From positions 503,645,303 to 503,709,302 of the forward strand of contig OY856409.1 in the NCBI GenBank assembly GCA_963693085.1: a stretch of 64,000 nt of DNA, written 5' to 3'. This document shows, piece by piece, positions 37,365 to 50,454 of this stretch. The position numbers and the translations under genes were made by a program. Source of the stretch: Alisma plantago-aquatica (Eukaryota; Streptophyta; Magnoliopsida; Alismatales; Alismataceae). The notes below the pieces were generated by a model, which did no database searches, was not told where the DNA came from, and was given only the letters and a program-made list of their open reading frames with translations. How positions within the stretch are numbered: position 1 is the first letter of the stretch; each line of letters begins with the position of its first letter.

Positions 37365-38745
37365 AATTGGGTGCACTATGACTCATGGGGCATACTTCAA
37401 GTGATGTAGACAGAATTTGTCCCTCATTTGGAGTGATATATCTGACTGCTTGATAAATGAGACCATGAAATTCATGGCCATGCTCATGTGAGTCAATATA
37501 TGATATTGAGTTATCTTGAATAGTTTGTTCTAGTTCAAAGAACATAAGTTGAATCTTAAGAGGATGGCATTCCATGCACCAGTTTCAATCTAGATACCCA
37601 TGACAAAGGGATTATACGATCATGGAAACATTGAACATTTTACAAGTTGTAGTTGTTTTCGAACTCATTCCTATTACTTGGGTGGAAATGGTGTGTGGCT
37701 AAACATTAATCGTTGCTTGTGTTGTTTTAAACATCACTACCAACATAATTAGGAACCTACCAGGTCACACACATAAGGATGCATAAGGGAATTGAAGGTT
37801 GCAATAAAACATATGACTAGGATGGTTCTCAATCATAAACATGTTGATTAACCCTCTGTTAGGTGATCATAATGTCAGCTAAGGCAATCATATGATTGGG
37901 TTAATAGATCAATTAATTGTCAATTGATTCACTGATTTTATCACTACACCACTAAGATCAGGCAATCTGCTTCTAAGATTGGTGATCTCAGTTCAATAGA
38001 GAAAGTTTCAAATTTTAGATAAAGATCTGAACTATCACAATTTGTTTGTGAGATTAGACAATCATGGAGTGAGATTGGGATATCTACAAAGCAAATTGGG
38101 TGATCTCAATCTTGTCCTATGTTTTCAACATTGTGTTTTTTTTTTGAATTATGAATAGGAAAAGGATTGGAATCAATATTTTCCAAGCACATGAATCTCC
38201 TACATAAAGGAGGTGTGTCCCAAAGGGTAAGACAACTCTTCAGAGATCTTGTGAGACAAATTGGCCATCAAAGTTCTCTCTTGGAGAGAGAAAGAAACCA
38301 AAAGGATTGTTGCCCAGGAAAGGAGAGAGGGAATTCAGGAACGACTAGCATGTTGATAACTCTTGCTCTGTTTCGGCATTGTGGCAAAGGTGGTACACCA
38401 CATTCTCCCTCATATGTGTAGATGAAGTAGAGGCCAAGTCACACATGCATAGGATCTTTGAGAACATGTTCTACAAGATGATGATAAGTTGTTGCTTGAT
38501 GGGCAATTTGGTCTATTAAAGATCTGTCCAAATTTCTTGGTGTATGTTCTGGATCTAGATTTGAAAGATCATGTTCTTCACGGGCATAAGACACGTCTAC
38601 TTGTTGGACAAGTAGCATTCACAAAGGTATCACCTTTATCCCTTCTTTTACTCATCGGTATTATATAGCTATGATGAATCCAACGAATCGATAGAAGGGA
38701 GGAAATTTTTGTTATTATGCTAAGGCCCTTGCCTAAAAGCCAACA
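37365..38745 (+). mobile_element. Copia-1 5' LTR, right part
   Basis: Matches 47505-48942 of the Copia-1 3' LTR with many substitutions and small gaps, starting GGGTGCACTATGACTCATGG and ending AAAAGCCAACA. A decayed TATA (TACATAAAGG near 38199) corresponds to TATATATAAAG at 48355 in the 3' LTR. A weak primer-site-like TGGTATATGAAC follows at 38747, resembling a mutated tRNA-Met site. Confidence 0.85.
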
Positions 38746-39554
38746 TTGGTATATGAACTGACGTTATATGCTTCTAACACCAGTTTGTGTTTTTGAATAG
38801 CAAACAATTTGTTGGATGAATATTGTGCAAATTTTTATCCATGATAATCACTTAATATCATATATGATATGATATGTATTATATTACATAAATCCATGCA
38901 ACACCTTAGAAATCATTTTGTTTTGTGGATCTAGATGTGGCAATTAGATCCTTGTGGTGTGATATGAAACATGTAGTATTTGATTTGGTCAAAAATATTG
39001 TGTAACATGTGTATGACTTGCATGCCATGCCTCACTTTATCACTCTCCATGTAAATTTTAATTATGCAGTTAGAATAGGACGATGTAAAAACATCACCAA
39101 TGGACCATTTTGGAATGGAGGAGATTATTAGAATCCATCTCCAAAGAGGATGGTCCTTGGAGTATTCATGATCAAAATGATATGATAGATCAACAACAAC
39201 ACTAAATTTTCCAAATCAGGGACTTCTGATAAGGCGATCTACTTGCCTTAGCGGGCAATCCGAAACCCTAAACAGGCAGATTTAGAATTGCATCTAGATG
39301 TGAATCTTTTATTTATTTTTCTACAAAACTTGTTGGCTCAAGTTTCTATACTAGTTGGCAAATCATATTTTATCGCATGTGGTTGTTGTTATAATATATG
39401 GTACATATGATACTATATATGTAATTATATTGGATACATATGTATATATTATATAAAAGTTCCTCAATATAATATCAATGTTGAAGATGTCTTCCATGTG
39501 TGATACAGATGAAAACCTTGCTAGACTAGGTGTGTGCACACCAAGTGTGGTGCA
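38746..39554 (+). mobile_element. Copia-1 leader, first part
   Basis: Non-coding AT-rich sequence between the 5' LTR and the solo LTR at 39555. It contains no recognisable gag. Its last five bases, GTGCA, are the target-site duplication of the following solo LTR. Confidence 0.55.
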
Positions 39555-42500
39555 TGTTAAAACCCAAATTTTTGGGTTCATATGGTTGGAAATGTAATTT
39601 CCCCAATAAATGTATGATTATGTAATTTGTATGATTTAAGTAATTGAGTGGATTCCTTTGATAAATAACCTTATATGTTTGATTTCGTGGACCCTGTTGG
39701 CTATTAAGCCCAATAACGAGAAGGGGGAAATAAAAAATAAAAAAGAAATCAATTCATAAAGGAATAAGTAAGATAATGAGAAAAGAAAGATGTAGAAGCA
39801 TCTATAAGGCTAAGAACTATCCTTCAAGGATGGATTTTGTACCTTTGGGATTTCTTGGGTTCCAAGGAGTCCAAGTTGCAAAGATAATAGGAGAGAGAAA
39901 ATATGCATAAAATATGCCTTATTGAGAGATAACTTGCATATGAAGGAAAGTCTCTCATACTTTCTAATTTGTGTCCCAAACTTTGCACACAAGGAGTTTA
40001 AGTCATTATGGACTTTTCTTTAAAATTTTAGAGGAAAAGGATTAACGATGTGAGAGATATGGATTTTACGAAAATCTTTAAAGTGAGAGAGATAAGTTTT
40101 ATTCACCAAAAAGGTCCTTGTGAAACAAAATAGGAAGATGGTATACTTTGTGCCCATAATAAGTACTCAAGTTATTTTTGGATGATAGATAATGAAAATG
40201 TAAGAATATGGAAGAAAACTAGGAATATTCTAAGCTATCTTTTTTCATGTGATTAATTATACAATTATCTAGAATTTGTCAAAGAGGAAAGGTGGGACCA
40301 GCAAATGGATGAGTTTTAATCTTATATTATGCCTAAACGTGTACAAGACCAAATAGAAGGTTTCCCCAAGTTTTAATGGGAAAAGGAGTTACCAAGAAAG
40401 GAAAATAATTACTTCTTAATTTGGGAGTTTTGTCTAAAAAGAAAGGAAATTAAGATTCATGAACCCCATGTGTTAGGGTCCATGACAGAGATGTTCTGAT
40501 CTCCCTCTCTCATGCCCTAACATCTATATAATGTTCTAAGTAGTCACGGCCAGTAGAGGAGACGGGATCGCAGACCACACAGTCAACTATTCAATCCCAA
40601 GATCACCCATGCTCTCCTTTCTCCTCCTGAACCTGGCGGGTGAGGCAGCATTCCTAGAAGTCAACTTTGAAGCGTCTGATATGATCTTACGCTGCTTGGA
40701 GAAATGAGATTTCCTTCCCCCTCTTCTTTCGTCTGCTACAGCCTCTGCCAAGTAGGTTATCCCTCTACAAACTCAACCCATCCTCATCTCTGGTCCCCAC
40801 AGCTCAGACTATCTCGGCCCTAACCTACAACCCTACGGCGTGTGGCAGGGGGCGGCGGAGGGGTAGGAACCCTCGGGCGGTCCTCCCACACCCCGGAAGA
40901 GCCCCCTGAACATAGTGGAAGCTCACCATGATGGCAGCAGCATGCCATTGGGAGGAGGAAGACAACGCATGTCACGTTGGACCAAAATGCCCATCGGGTG
41001 TGGGATGGAGCAACCAACAATGCGGGGGCAATTTGGACATTGCGTTATAACTTAAGTCGACCCACGAGGTATGTACATGAAGAGTAAGTTGCCTACGTGG
41101 CAGTACTCTATTAGTCCAATTATATTTATTTGCAAAAATCATAACTAATTCTAGGAAACTTAGATTGAGACAAGTCTTATATGAAAATTGATCCTCGGAA
41201 TGAAAGGAACACAAAGAAATTATATTTAAAACCTAATTTTGCTTTCAATTTTAAAAGTAGTTGAAGTTGTTACATTTAATGAATTTATTAATGAAAACCC
41301 ATAAGTCTTGATGGTTATGGTATTTAATGATGTTCTTTGGGTAATTAAAGACAATATTAACTTGTTGTTGATAAAAGAGAGAATTAGGTCTAAAAAGATT
41401 ATCTTTATGCATAATTGGCTAATTTAGGGTTCCAGGTACATGAGTATGTTATAATGCATATAGAAACCCTAATTTAGGGTAAAAGGTGATTAATGTGGTT
41501 AATTTGAGATTCCTTGGAAGGAAGTAGTTTTGAGTTGATCCTAAGCCTGTTAGGAAAGTTTTAACAAGCTAGTTAAGGGTTGTAATTAGTTTTGTTGTTT
41601 TAGGGTTTATAAAGATAATAGTAAATAAGAACCCTAATGAAACCCTAAAAAGGAGTAGGAAACCCTAGGAAGTGAGTTCAAGTGAATAGATAGAATCTGA
41701 TAAAGTGGATAGTAAATAGAGTACATTTATTTTTTCAGGATTTTTGCTTGTGTGGAATGAACTGCTTGCTTGGATAATTTCTTGCTTGGATTTACTATTA
41801 GCTTGTTGAATCTGTTGAACATGTATGTGGTTACTTTATGAATAATCGCCTTATGATTCACGGTGTTTCATGAGGGTTCTCGATTGATGTGCAACCTAAA
41901 CTGTTTGATTGTTCAATTCTGTAATATCATCAAGTGACTATGTGTATAATAATTAATTATGAATGTACTTCTCAAACCTACATACCACCCTGATGTATGA
42001 TGTAAGACCAAGCTCCAGAGGGAAGGTTTGAGTTGGTCAAGCCCCAAAGGGAAGACCATTGGGCACCTAGAGAGGCGACCCAGGCACCAAGCTCAGGATG
42101 GAGAAGGTGGTCTTATGTCCCTTGCAAGGACAAAACCCTAAGAGAGGGAAATCCAGGGTTTAGGGTAGAAGCGGTTGAGAAGTTACAATGAAAACGTAAT
42201 TTGGATTGTTAATCAACTATTTGCTATAATTAGGTTGTTAGAGCCTATTTGTGATATTGTGTTTGTCCCCACATACTAGTGTAGCAATATACTGACTGAT
42301 GTTTTGTTTGTTGGCATTTTAGGTACAAATCTGAAATTGGACAAATAGTAAAACGAAAGTTGTGAAGATAAAGACTAAATATTTCATGGAGGACTAGATA
42401 GGCAGATTTCTTATGTGGATAGAAGTCGTAGATCCTATTTTGAAAAGGTATGCAAAAGTTTTATTTTATTTTAGCTTTCTAATTTAGTATTAGTAGAATT

Positions 42501-42612
42501 TGATAATTATTTTTGATTAAATTGTCAAACCATTGATCCTGAATTTTGGGATAACGTTTCTGAACTCTTGGTCTCCCTTGATTGGGGGTTACCGCGAAGT
42601 GGGATCATTATA
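39555..42612 (+). mobile_element. Solo LTR, TSD GTGCA
   Basis: A 3058-bp block starting TGTTAAAACCCAAATTTTTG and ending CGAAGTGGGATCATTATA, flanked by GTGCA at 39550-39554 and 42613-42617. No PBS, polypurine tract or coding sequence lies inside, so it is a solo LTR. Its end has probably mutated from ...ACA. A TATA-like TCTATATAATG is at about 40523-40533. The LTR resembles, in layout, the LTR ending at 1616 (paired CCAGAGGGAAGG-type words, then a TTTTAGGTACAA segment near the 3' end). Confidence 0.8.
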
Positions 42613-42617
42613 GTGCA

Positions 42618-43109
42618 CCATCTACCTCATGTAAGTGTGATAATAAGTATGTGGGCATGCTAAGTGGAGTGCATACTTATTGTATTATCTTGGGTGGACC
42701 TCACTAGGTGATCTTAATGGGATTAAGCACCTAGAGGCATAAAGATGGCATATACTCGTATGATGAATTATTAACATGGAGTTGTGCAACCATCTATCCA
42801 AGAATTGTATATGATGTGATTGGTAATTGTTACCTACCTTATTAATTAAGTCATGAGTGTCGTCGTTAGCTAAGCAATGGCTTGATTATTTTGGATCTTG
42901 ACTCACTAGAAGATTGATTGTTGTGATCTTTCAAATTAATAGTGAGGGATGTTAATTTAAATAAAATTGTGGGAAAACAATTAATTCTATTAATTAGATC
43001 TTTTAAAATCAAATTAATTTTGAAATCAATTGACTCACACCATATATCTTCTATGAAAATCAATGGTGAACACAACATATAATCCATTTTCACAGTGATC
43101 CATCCTTTA
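42618..43109 (+). mobile_element. Copia-1 leader, second part
   Basis: Non-coding sequence between the solo LTR and the first recognisable gag. Nothing else is seen. Confidence 0.45.
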
Positions 43110-43880
43110 GGAAGAGAAAATAAATGGGAATGACTTTAATGAGTGGTTAGGATGTTGAGAATTGTTTCACACATGATTGTAAGCTCTATTTCATGGACAC
43201 ACCAGTATCTAAGGAACCAACTCTGAATCCTCCTAGGGTGGAAAGCAATGCTTACAAGAAGCATTATGACGATGCTATGGACAAAATTCTTGATGCTTTG
43301 CTCCATGAATCATGAGATTAAGAGGCAACATGAGAACATGGATGTTATTGACATGATCTCAGCAACATGTATTAAGAACAAGCAAGGCAATAGAGGTAGG
43401 ATGTCTCCAAGGCCTTGTTTAAGTGCAAAATGGCAGAAGGTGACCCAGTTGGACCCCATATACTTGAGTTAATTGGGTATGTGGAAAGTCTTGCAAGACG
43501 AGGATGTCCTTTAGGTCAATAGTTGTCCATGGATGTAATCTTGCAATGGTTGTTGGATTAATATAGACAATTTGACATGATTACAACATGAACAGTTTTG
43601 ATAAGCCATTGACTGAGCTACTTGACATGTGAGCACTGCTACATGGCAAATGAAAGGCATGCCCAATTCCGTGTTGATGGTCAACAAAGGAAAAGGACAA
43701 TCCAAGGGCAAAGGTAAAGCTAAGAAAGGTTCTAAATCTAGAAAAAAGTATTATTTACTTAAAGAAAAAGGAGGAGTGGCTAAGGGAGGCAATTGTCACC
43801 ATTTTCACCAGACTAGACATTGGAAGAGAACTTACCCTCTATACCTTGAGGAACTGAAGAATAAGAAGCAAGGGATATAA
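43110..43880 (+). pseudogene. Copia-1 gag remnant
   Basis: Capsid-like words appear in shifting frames. NHEIKRQHENMDVIDMI is at about 43305-43355, and GPHILELIGYVESLARRG then the DVILQWLLD helix at about 43450-43560. A Lys/Gly-rich linker leads into the nucleocapsid region (43629-43880, open for 83 codons). The zinc knuckle reads NCHHFHQTRHWKRTYPLYL: C1 and H9 remain, but C4 is Phe and C14 is Tyr. The N-terminal gag is too decayed to place a start. Several stops and frameshifts make it a pseudogene. Confidence 0.85.
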
Positions 43881-43904
43881 CTCCACTTAAGTATATATGT
43901 TATG

Positions 43905-43975
43905 GAAATAAACTTATCTAACTCTTTGCCATGGGTATTGAATACCGGATGTGGATCTCATCTATGTTAAAATAT
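43905..43975 (+). pseudogene. Copia-1 aspartic protease fragment
   Basis: Reads SLPWVLNTGCGSHLC directly after gag. Copia proteases have D-T/S-G at this place; here the catalytic Asp is Asn (GAT to AAT), which would abolish activity. A stop follows within a few residues. The rest of the protease runs into the integrase region in other frames. Confidence 0.82.
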
Positions 43976-44009
43976 GTATAATCCATAAAAGAAGTAGAGA
44001 TCTATACAA

Positions 44010-45220
44010 AGGGGATGTGGAACTATGTGCTCCAAATGGAGCAAGAGTTTCTTCCATTATAGTAGGCACATGTTGTTTATCTTTTCCCAATGGGATTGTA
44101 ATAGATTTAGAGATTATGTACCTACCATAAATAGTAACATTATTTCTATATCTTGTTTGGACAAGAATGGTTTTAAGTTTCAAATAAAGAATGGTCATAT
44201 TTCCATTTACATAGATGAGATATTTTAAGGCAAGGCCCCTATGTCTTATGGTCTTTGTATACTAGATCTTGAGACACATGTATATAACATTAATACCAAT
44301 AAGTTAAAACTCACAAATGCAATCAAAACATATCTTTGGAATTGTTGCCTAGGGCACATAAATGAGAAGCACAATTCTAGACTCTATAAAGATGGTTATC
44401 TAGACTCTTTTGATTTTAATCCAATAGATACATGTGATAATGAATCTTGTTTATTGGGAAAGACGACAAAAACACCTCTCACTGGAAAGAGTGAGAGAGC
44501 TAGTGACTTATTAGGAAATTATAAACACTAATGTGTGTGGACCTTTTAGTACAAGTCCTAGAAATGCATATAAGTACTTCATCACTTTTAGTGATGACTA
44601 TAATAGATTTATGCATGTGTATTTTATGAATCACAAATTATAATCCTTTGAAAAGTTCAAGGAATTCATGAATGAAGTACAAAACCAACTTGGAAAAAGA
44701 ATGAAAACACTTCAATCAGATTATGTGGCAAATACTTAAGTCAAGAGTTTGAAGCCTATTTTAGGGATTGTGGTATTTATCACAATGGACTCCACCTGGA
44801 ACACCTCAACATAATGGTGTGTCGGAAAGAAGGAATCACACCTTGTTGGACATGATACAATCAATGATTAGTTTTAGTTGATCTTCCAATTTCCTTTATG
44901 GGATATGCTCTTGAAATTGTCACATTTTACACTTAACCAGTTACCTTTCAAATTCGTTCAAAAGACACCATATGAGGAAACGTCACAATATATATTTCAT
45001 GAAAGTTTGTGGATATGAAGGTTATACCAAGAAGCAATTTTGTGGAAATCTTAGACCCAAATTGGAGAAATATAACTTTGTTAGATACCCTAAGGAAACT
45101 AAGAGTTACTACTTCTATATTCCATCTGACAACAAAGCCTTTATTGCTAGAGATGTTGTATTCCTTGAAAAGGAACTTATTTCTAGAGGAACCATTGGGA
45201 GGAAATTAGAACTTGAATAA
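44010..45220 (+). pseudogene. Copia-1 pre-integrase and integrase
   Basis: The gag-pre-integrase segment lies at 44241-44531 (LWNCCLGHINEK, DSFDFN, CLLGKTTKTPLTGK, ERASDLLG). The HHCC finger has lost its first His (LWN) and the last two Cys are spaced by four residues instead of two. The core at 44530-44860 has FSDDYNRF (first Asp), LQSDY (second Asp region, damaged) and PGTPQHNGVSERRNHT (Glu kept). The C-terminal part at 44972-45220 (KETKSYYFYIP, DVVFLEKEL) is open for 82 codons. Integrase lies upstream of RT, which defines Ty1/copia. Confidence 0.9.
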
Positions 45221-45419
45221 GTTCAAGACCAACAAGAAACATTGAACCTATGGAGGTAGATAAGGAACAACAGGAACCACAAAATTTTTTGGAACCTCAA
45301 TTTCCTATCATAACATAGGAACCTCGAAGGTCTAGTAGGACATGCCTTGAGATAGAGAGATATGGATTTCTCATGATGTAAGAAGAAGATGTGTTGGTCA
45401 TTATAGATGATGAGCCAAC

Positions 45420-46190
45420 TATCTACAATGAGACTATCGAGGGACCAGATCTAAGAAATGGCTTGAGGCCATGAGATTTGAGAAGGAATCCATGTATACC
45501 AACAAGGTATGGACCTTGGTGTATTAACCTAAAGAGGTAAAGCCCATAGGGTGCAAATGGGTTTTCAAGAAGAAGACTGTTATGGATGGTAATGTACATA
45601 CCTATAAAGGTAGACTGGTTGTGAAATGTTTCAAAAAAGTGCAAGGTGTTGACTATGGTGAAACATTCTCATCATTTTCCATGGTTAATTACATTAAGAT
45701 TATGCTTGACATTACATCTTATCATGACTATGAGATTTGGCAAGTGGATATTAGAACAACTTTCATAAACAACAATCTTCTAGAGGATATGTACATGACA
45801 CAACCCAAAGGTTCGCTCCAAATGAAGCTAATAAAGTCTATAAGCTGCAAAGGTCAATATATAAATTGAAGTAATCTCATAGTTGGAATCTTTATTTTGA
45901 TGAGACAATCAAACAATTTGGCTTTATCAAAAATAAAGATGAACCTTATGCTTATAAGAAGGTTAGTGGGAGAATGATTGTATTTCTCATATTGTATGTG
46001 GATGGCATACTATTGATAGGAAATGACGTACATATTCTACAATTAGTTAAAACATGGATGAGAAATACCTTCTCCATGAAGGACTTAATAAAAGCATCCT
46101 ATATTCTAGGAATCAAGATCTACATAGATAGATCTAGAAGGCTTCTTGGCCTAAGCCAAAGTACATACATTGACAAGTGATAAAGAGGTT
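45420..46190 (+). pseudogene. Copia-1 reverse transcriptase
   Basis: Begins KWLEAMRFEKES near 45450, then CKWVFKKKTVMDGNVHTYKG and GVDYGETFSSFSMV. Next comes WQVDIRTTFINN (first catalytic Asp kept), ending its first open block at 45869. After a broken stretch, 45974-46180 reads LILYVDGILLIGND. The normal YVDD box is YVDG, so the last Asp is lost. Stops and a frameshift separate the blocks. Confidence 0.92.
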
Positions 46191-46359
46191 TAGCATGCAT
46201 ATTTCTAAGAGAGGAAAATTACACATGTTTCATGGAATACATATCTCTATAACTCATATCCTATCTCTATGAAAGAGCATGCACACATAAGTAAGATTCC
46301 ATATGCCTCGGAAATTGGTTCTATCATGTATACAATGATATTTGTGCATCAAATGTCTC

Positions 46360-46955
46360 ATATGTTATGAGCATGACAAGCATGTACCAGTCAGATCCAG
46401 GTGATGGTCACTGGATAGCTATAAAGAACATCCTTAAGTACTTAAGAAGAACTAAGGAACACTTTCTTATTCATGATGGCGTGGAAGAATTAGTTGTAAA
46501 AGGTTACACTGATGTAAGCTCCCAAACTGACAAGGACGATTATAGATTGCAATATGGGTTCATGTTTTACCTAAATGATGGATCTGTAAGAGCATGAGAC
46601 TATGGCTAATTCTATAGTAGAGGCTGAGTACTTTGCTGCCTATGGTGTAATAAAGGAAACACTATGGATTAAGAAGTTCATTAGTGAACTTGGGGTGGTA
46701 TGCAATAGAGCTTTACTCCGGTAACAATGGAGATATTGCACAAGATAAGGAACTCAGATTGCATCAGTGTGCCAAGCACATACTCAGGTATTACCATCTC
46801 ACATGTGAGGTTGTATAGTGGGGAGATATAAAGCTTTGTAGAGTACCAACTAAAAGCAATGTTGTTGATCTTATAACTAAAACACTTTCACAGCAAAAAC
46901 ATGAGAGTAATTTTGAGATTTGTTGGAGTTAGGTTCATGAATGATCGACTCTAGT
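46360..46955 (+). pseudogene. Copia-1 RNase H
   Basis: Open from 46367 to 46597 with GDGHWIAIKNILKYLRRTKE, EELVVKGYTDVSSQTDKDD and YGFMFYLNDGSV. After a frameshift it continues as SIVEAEYFAAYGVIKETLWI and KKFISELGVV (to about 46700). Beyond that only DNA-level traces of the usual end remain (HILRYYHLT-like, then SNVVDLITKTLSQQKH). The catalytic YTD and EAEY motifs are still visible. Confidence 0.9.
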
Positions 46956-46968
46956 GCTAGTGGGAGAG
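46956..46968 (+). promoter_or_regulatory. Copia-1 polypurine tract
   Basis: GCTAGTGGGAGAG immediately before the 3' LTR start TGTTGG, the position and composition typical of copia polypurine tracts. Confidence 0.85.
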
Positions 46969-48942
46969 TGTTGGTTATATGCCTTGAGATTGTAAAAGTG
47001 ATATTTTTACTTTATTTGATTATTTATAGAAGGCAGTTTGTATTGTTATGTTTGTTTAAGTATCAAGATAATGAATAAACTTAACATCCTAAGAATGTTT
47101 TACTCAATTATATATGGTTTAGGTTAAGAACCTAAACTTGAGATCATATGTATAATATGAGTATTCATTCTTGTTATGTCCCTGGTGGTTATTATTGTGG
47201 ATAATATAGGACAAAACTATACACAACACTAGCATGTATGGTGAGTGATGCTTATGTCTCTTTAGTTACATATTAGATATCGACTCAGATGGATGGGTAC
47301 TTGTTAGAGAACAAGTTGAGCTAGATAGGCCCACCTTAATATTAACACATGGAAGTATCTAATGGCATGTCAAATTCATGTCTCAATGTGATTGGTGATT
47401 GGGATCCTTAGACAAAGTCACTACAGTAACACATGTTGTTTTGTGCACTTTAAGACTATCTCAACATCCTATAAAATACAATTTGCCAAAAAGATGGTGA
47501 TGTGGGTGCACTATGATTCATGGGGCATACTATAAGTGATGTAGATATAATTTGTCCCTCCCTTAGAGTGATATCTCTATCCACTTAATAAGAGAGACTT
47601 TGAAATACATAGTCATGCTCATGTGAGTCAATATATGATATTGAGTCCACACTATCTCGAATAGTCTACTGTAGTTCAAGGAACATAGGATGAATGTTAA
47701 GAGATTGACATTCCATGCTCCAATTTCAGTCTAGATATTTATGATGAAGGGATTATACAGTCACGGAAACATGGATACTTTACAAGTTCTAGTTGCTCTT
47801 CAACTCATTCCTATTACTTTGGTGACAATGGAGTGTGGATTTGCTTGTGTTGTTTTGAACATCACTACCTCTTTTTGAACATTACTACTGACGTGATTAG
47901 GAACCTACTAGGTTACACACATAAGGATGCATAAGCTAATTGAAGTTTGCAATCAAACATATGATTAAAATGGGTCTGAATCATAAACATTCTGATTAAC
48001 TCTCTGATTGGGCGATTAGAGTGTTTAATTGAGTGATCAAATGATTGTCTAAATAGATCAATTGATTGTCAAATGATTGACTGAGTTTTCCACTATACTT
48101 TTGAGATTGGGCAATCTTATTCTCAGATCAGGCAATCTCAGGTTAATAGGGAAATCTTCAGATTTCATATCTATATCTATACTCTCATGATTGGTTGATC
48201 TATTCTGATATTGGATGATCATGGACTGAGATAAGGTGATTTGCAAAGTAGATTGGGTGATTTCAATCCTATCTGAGTTTTTCAACATTATAATTGTTTT
48301 TGGAATTGTGAATAGGATAGGGATTAGAATTAGGGTTTTAGAAGCCCATAAATCTATATATAAAGAGGGAACATCCTAAAGGGTAAGACAAATCTTTTTA
48401 TACAACTTGTGAGACAAGTTGGACCTCAAACTTCTCTCTTAGAGAGAGAAAGAAACACAAAGGATTGTTGCCCAAGAAAGGAGAAGAAAGGGAGTTTTGG
48501 GATGACTAGCACATCAAAAACTCCTATTTTGCTTCAACTTGGTGGCTAATGTGGCGCATCATATTCTCCCTAATATGCGTAGACAAAGTAATGGCCAAGG
48601 CACACATGCAAAGGCTCTTGGAGAACATGTTCTACAAGATGACAACAAGTTGTTGCTTGATGGAAAAAGTGGATTTATAGGAGATCTATCCAGATTTCAT
48701 GGTGTTCATTTTGGATCTAGATTCAACTTAGGAAAAGTGGATCTAGATCCAGAAGATTGAGTTCTTCACATACATAAGACACAACTACTTGTTGGACAAG
48801 TAGTATGCACAAAGGTATCACCTTTACCCCTCTTATATCTTTTATTCATTGATATTTTATATCTATAACAAATCCAGCGACTCGGGTAGAACATGATGAA
48901 ACTTTTGTTATTCCGCTGCACCACCTTCTGTAAAACTCAATA
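46969..48942 (+). mobile_element. Copia-1 3' LTR
   Basis: About 1974 bp, starting TGTTGGTTATATGCC and ending CTGTAAAACTCAATA, aligned with the interrupted 5' LTR (19424-19718, 37365-38745) and, inverted, with the minus copy. It is uninterrupted and so acts as the empty-site reference for the insertions at 12913 and 19719. It contains TATATATAAAG at 48355-48365. Around 48060-48260 there are several copies of GATTGGGCAATCT-like words. The adjacent TTAAA at 48943-48947 would be half of the TSD. Confidence 0.88.
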
Positions 48943-49057
48943 TTAAAATATATTTGATACACATAAAATGCATCATTAAAATCACATTTGTACTTATACC
49001 ATGTTATTAGACAATTATTCTATTGACCTAGAGGTTATACATTGTCCATATTTTGAT
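48943..49057. other. Unassigned spacer
   Basis: An AT-rich stretch of 115 bases between Copia-1 and the giant-LTR element. I see no gene or repeat signature. Its last five bases, TTGAT, are the left target-site duplication of the next element. Confidence 0.6.
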
Positions 49058-49942
49058 TGTAACATCCTTGAACTGGGTTATACTTTAACCCTAGGTTTTT
49101 TTATTAAGAAAGGTGATTAAATGCTTAATTTCATCTTGTGAAAAGTAATTAGGGCTCAAGAGGAACTTATGTTGCTTTCTAGTCCTTTTTGAACATTGTT
49201 GAAAACAATGTTTGCTTGTTTTGGACTAAAGTGCAAATTACCCAAGTTGAGGGGTTTAAGTTGAAATTGTGCATGATAATATGTTCCTCATGTGTAGAAG
49301 CATCATGAGAGTGAAAATGATGCTGAGGTATGGCTTATGGAAGCCTGAGCACCAAGAAAAAGCTGATAAAGCAATGTATGTGCATAAAAACCTAGTTTTT
49401 GTGTAATGTGCAATTTACCCAAAACCTAGGGTTCAATATGTAATTTACCACATCAATTAGGTCCCTAATGTTTCTATACATCATGTAGAGCAAATAAAAT
49501 GAGAGGGGTGCCTCATTTGAAGTAAGTTGGAGGAGAGAGAATCTTGATATTAAAATAATCAAGATTTAATCCTAATTGAAACCTTAACTCGATTTAGGGA
49601 AAAAATGAATGTATTAATTAAAGGGTCTTCAATAAAAATTAAAATGGTTGGATTCAGATGTGCGTGTGAAGTCCTTGAGATTTGCAAGGACCACGAAAAT
49701 ATCCAAGGGAGTGGATAACTCACACACAATTTTATAAGAAAAAGAAATATCCACTCACATATGGATATCAATATAATATGATTTAAGGTGCTTCATTTGC
49801 TTTTATTTAAATCATGGATAATTGAGAGGGATAAGAGGCAAACAAGATAGCCTCATCCCTAAGGAAGATGAGGGGGAAGAGGCGGCCACATTTGTGGGAT
49901 TAATTGGATTTTTGCAAAGTACATTCTCTCTCATTGAATTTT

Positions 49943-49957
49943 TATAAAAGGACCTTT
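49943..49957 (+). promoter_or_regulatory. TATA-like site overlapping a palindrome
   Basis: TATAAAAG lies within TAAAAGG-A-CCTTTTA, a perfect 15-base palindrome. It is preserved in the 3' LTR near 56435. The distance to the LTR start (about 890 bases) is plausible for U3, but no transcript evidence is available. Confidence 0.4.
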
Positions 49958-50454
49958 TACAATCCAAATGGAAGGCTTTTCCGACCCCACTTCTTCTCCT
50001 TGCTTGGGAAACAACCAAGGGAGATTGGGAGTGTCAGGAGGACGACCCCCAACCTGTTGGTAATCTTCTTGACCTTGGTTCACCTTAATTCCATGGTGGA
50101 AATTGAAAATAAATTATGGATTTCTTCCGAATTCGATCTCCTCTTTAATTCTAACCATTCCTTTTCACTCAAACATTGAGGACGAGCCTTGGAATGCTGA
50201 AAGGAGTTGCATCCACCATTTTTTCCGTGGACATGGAGCTTTAGAGCTCAATTGGAGGTGGGTTTTATAACTTGAAACCCTAACTTTGCTATTGCATTCA
50301 ATTCCATATCAAATAATGATCATTTCTACATTTACAATAATTGATTCGGTTGATTGATGCAATCTCCATGGAAATCACAGAAGTTTTCGTGGGTTTAGAG
50401 CTTGATGATGATTACATCATCATAAGCAAGCACCTCACCAAATATCAAAGCCAA

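Noticed and set aside
39363..39581. Small minus frame near a TATA-rich stretch
   Set aside because: Crosses the solo LTR boundary at 39555, so it cannot be an ancestral gene.
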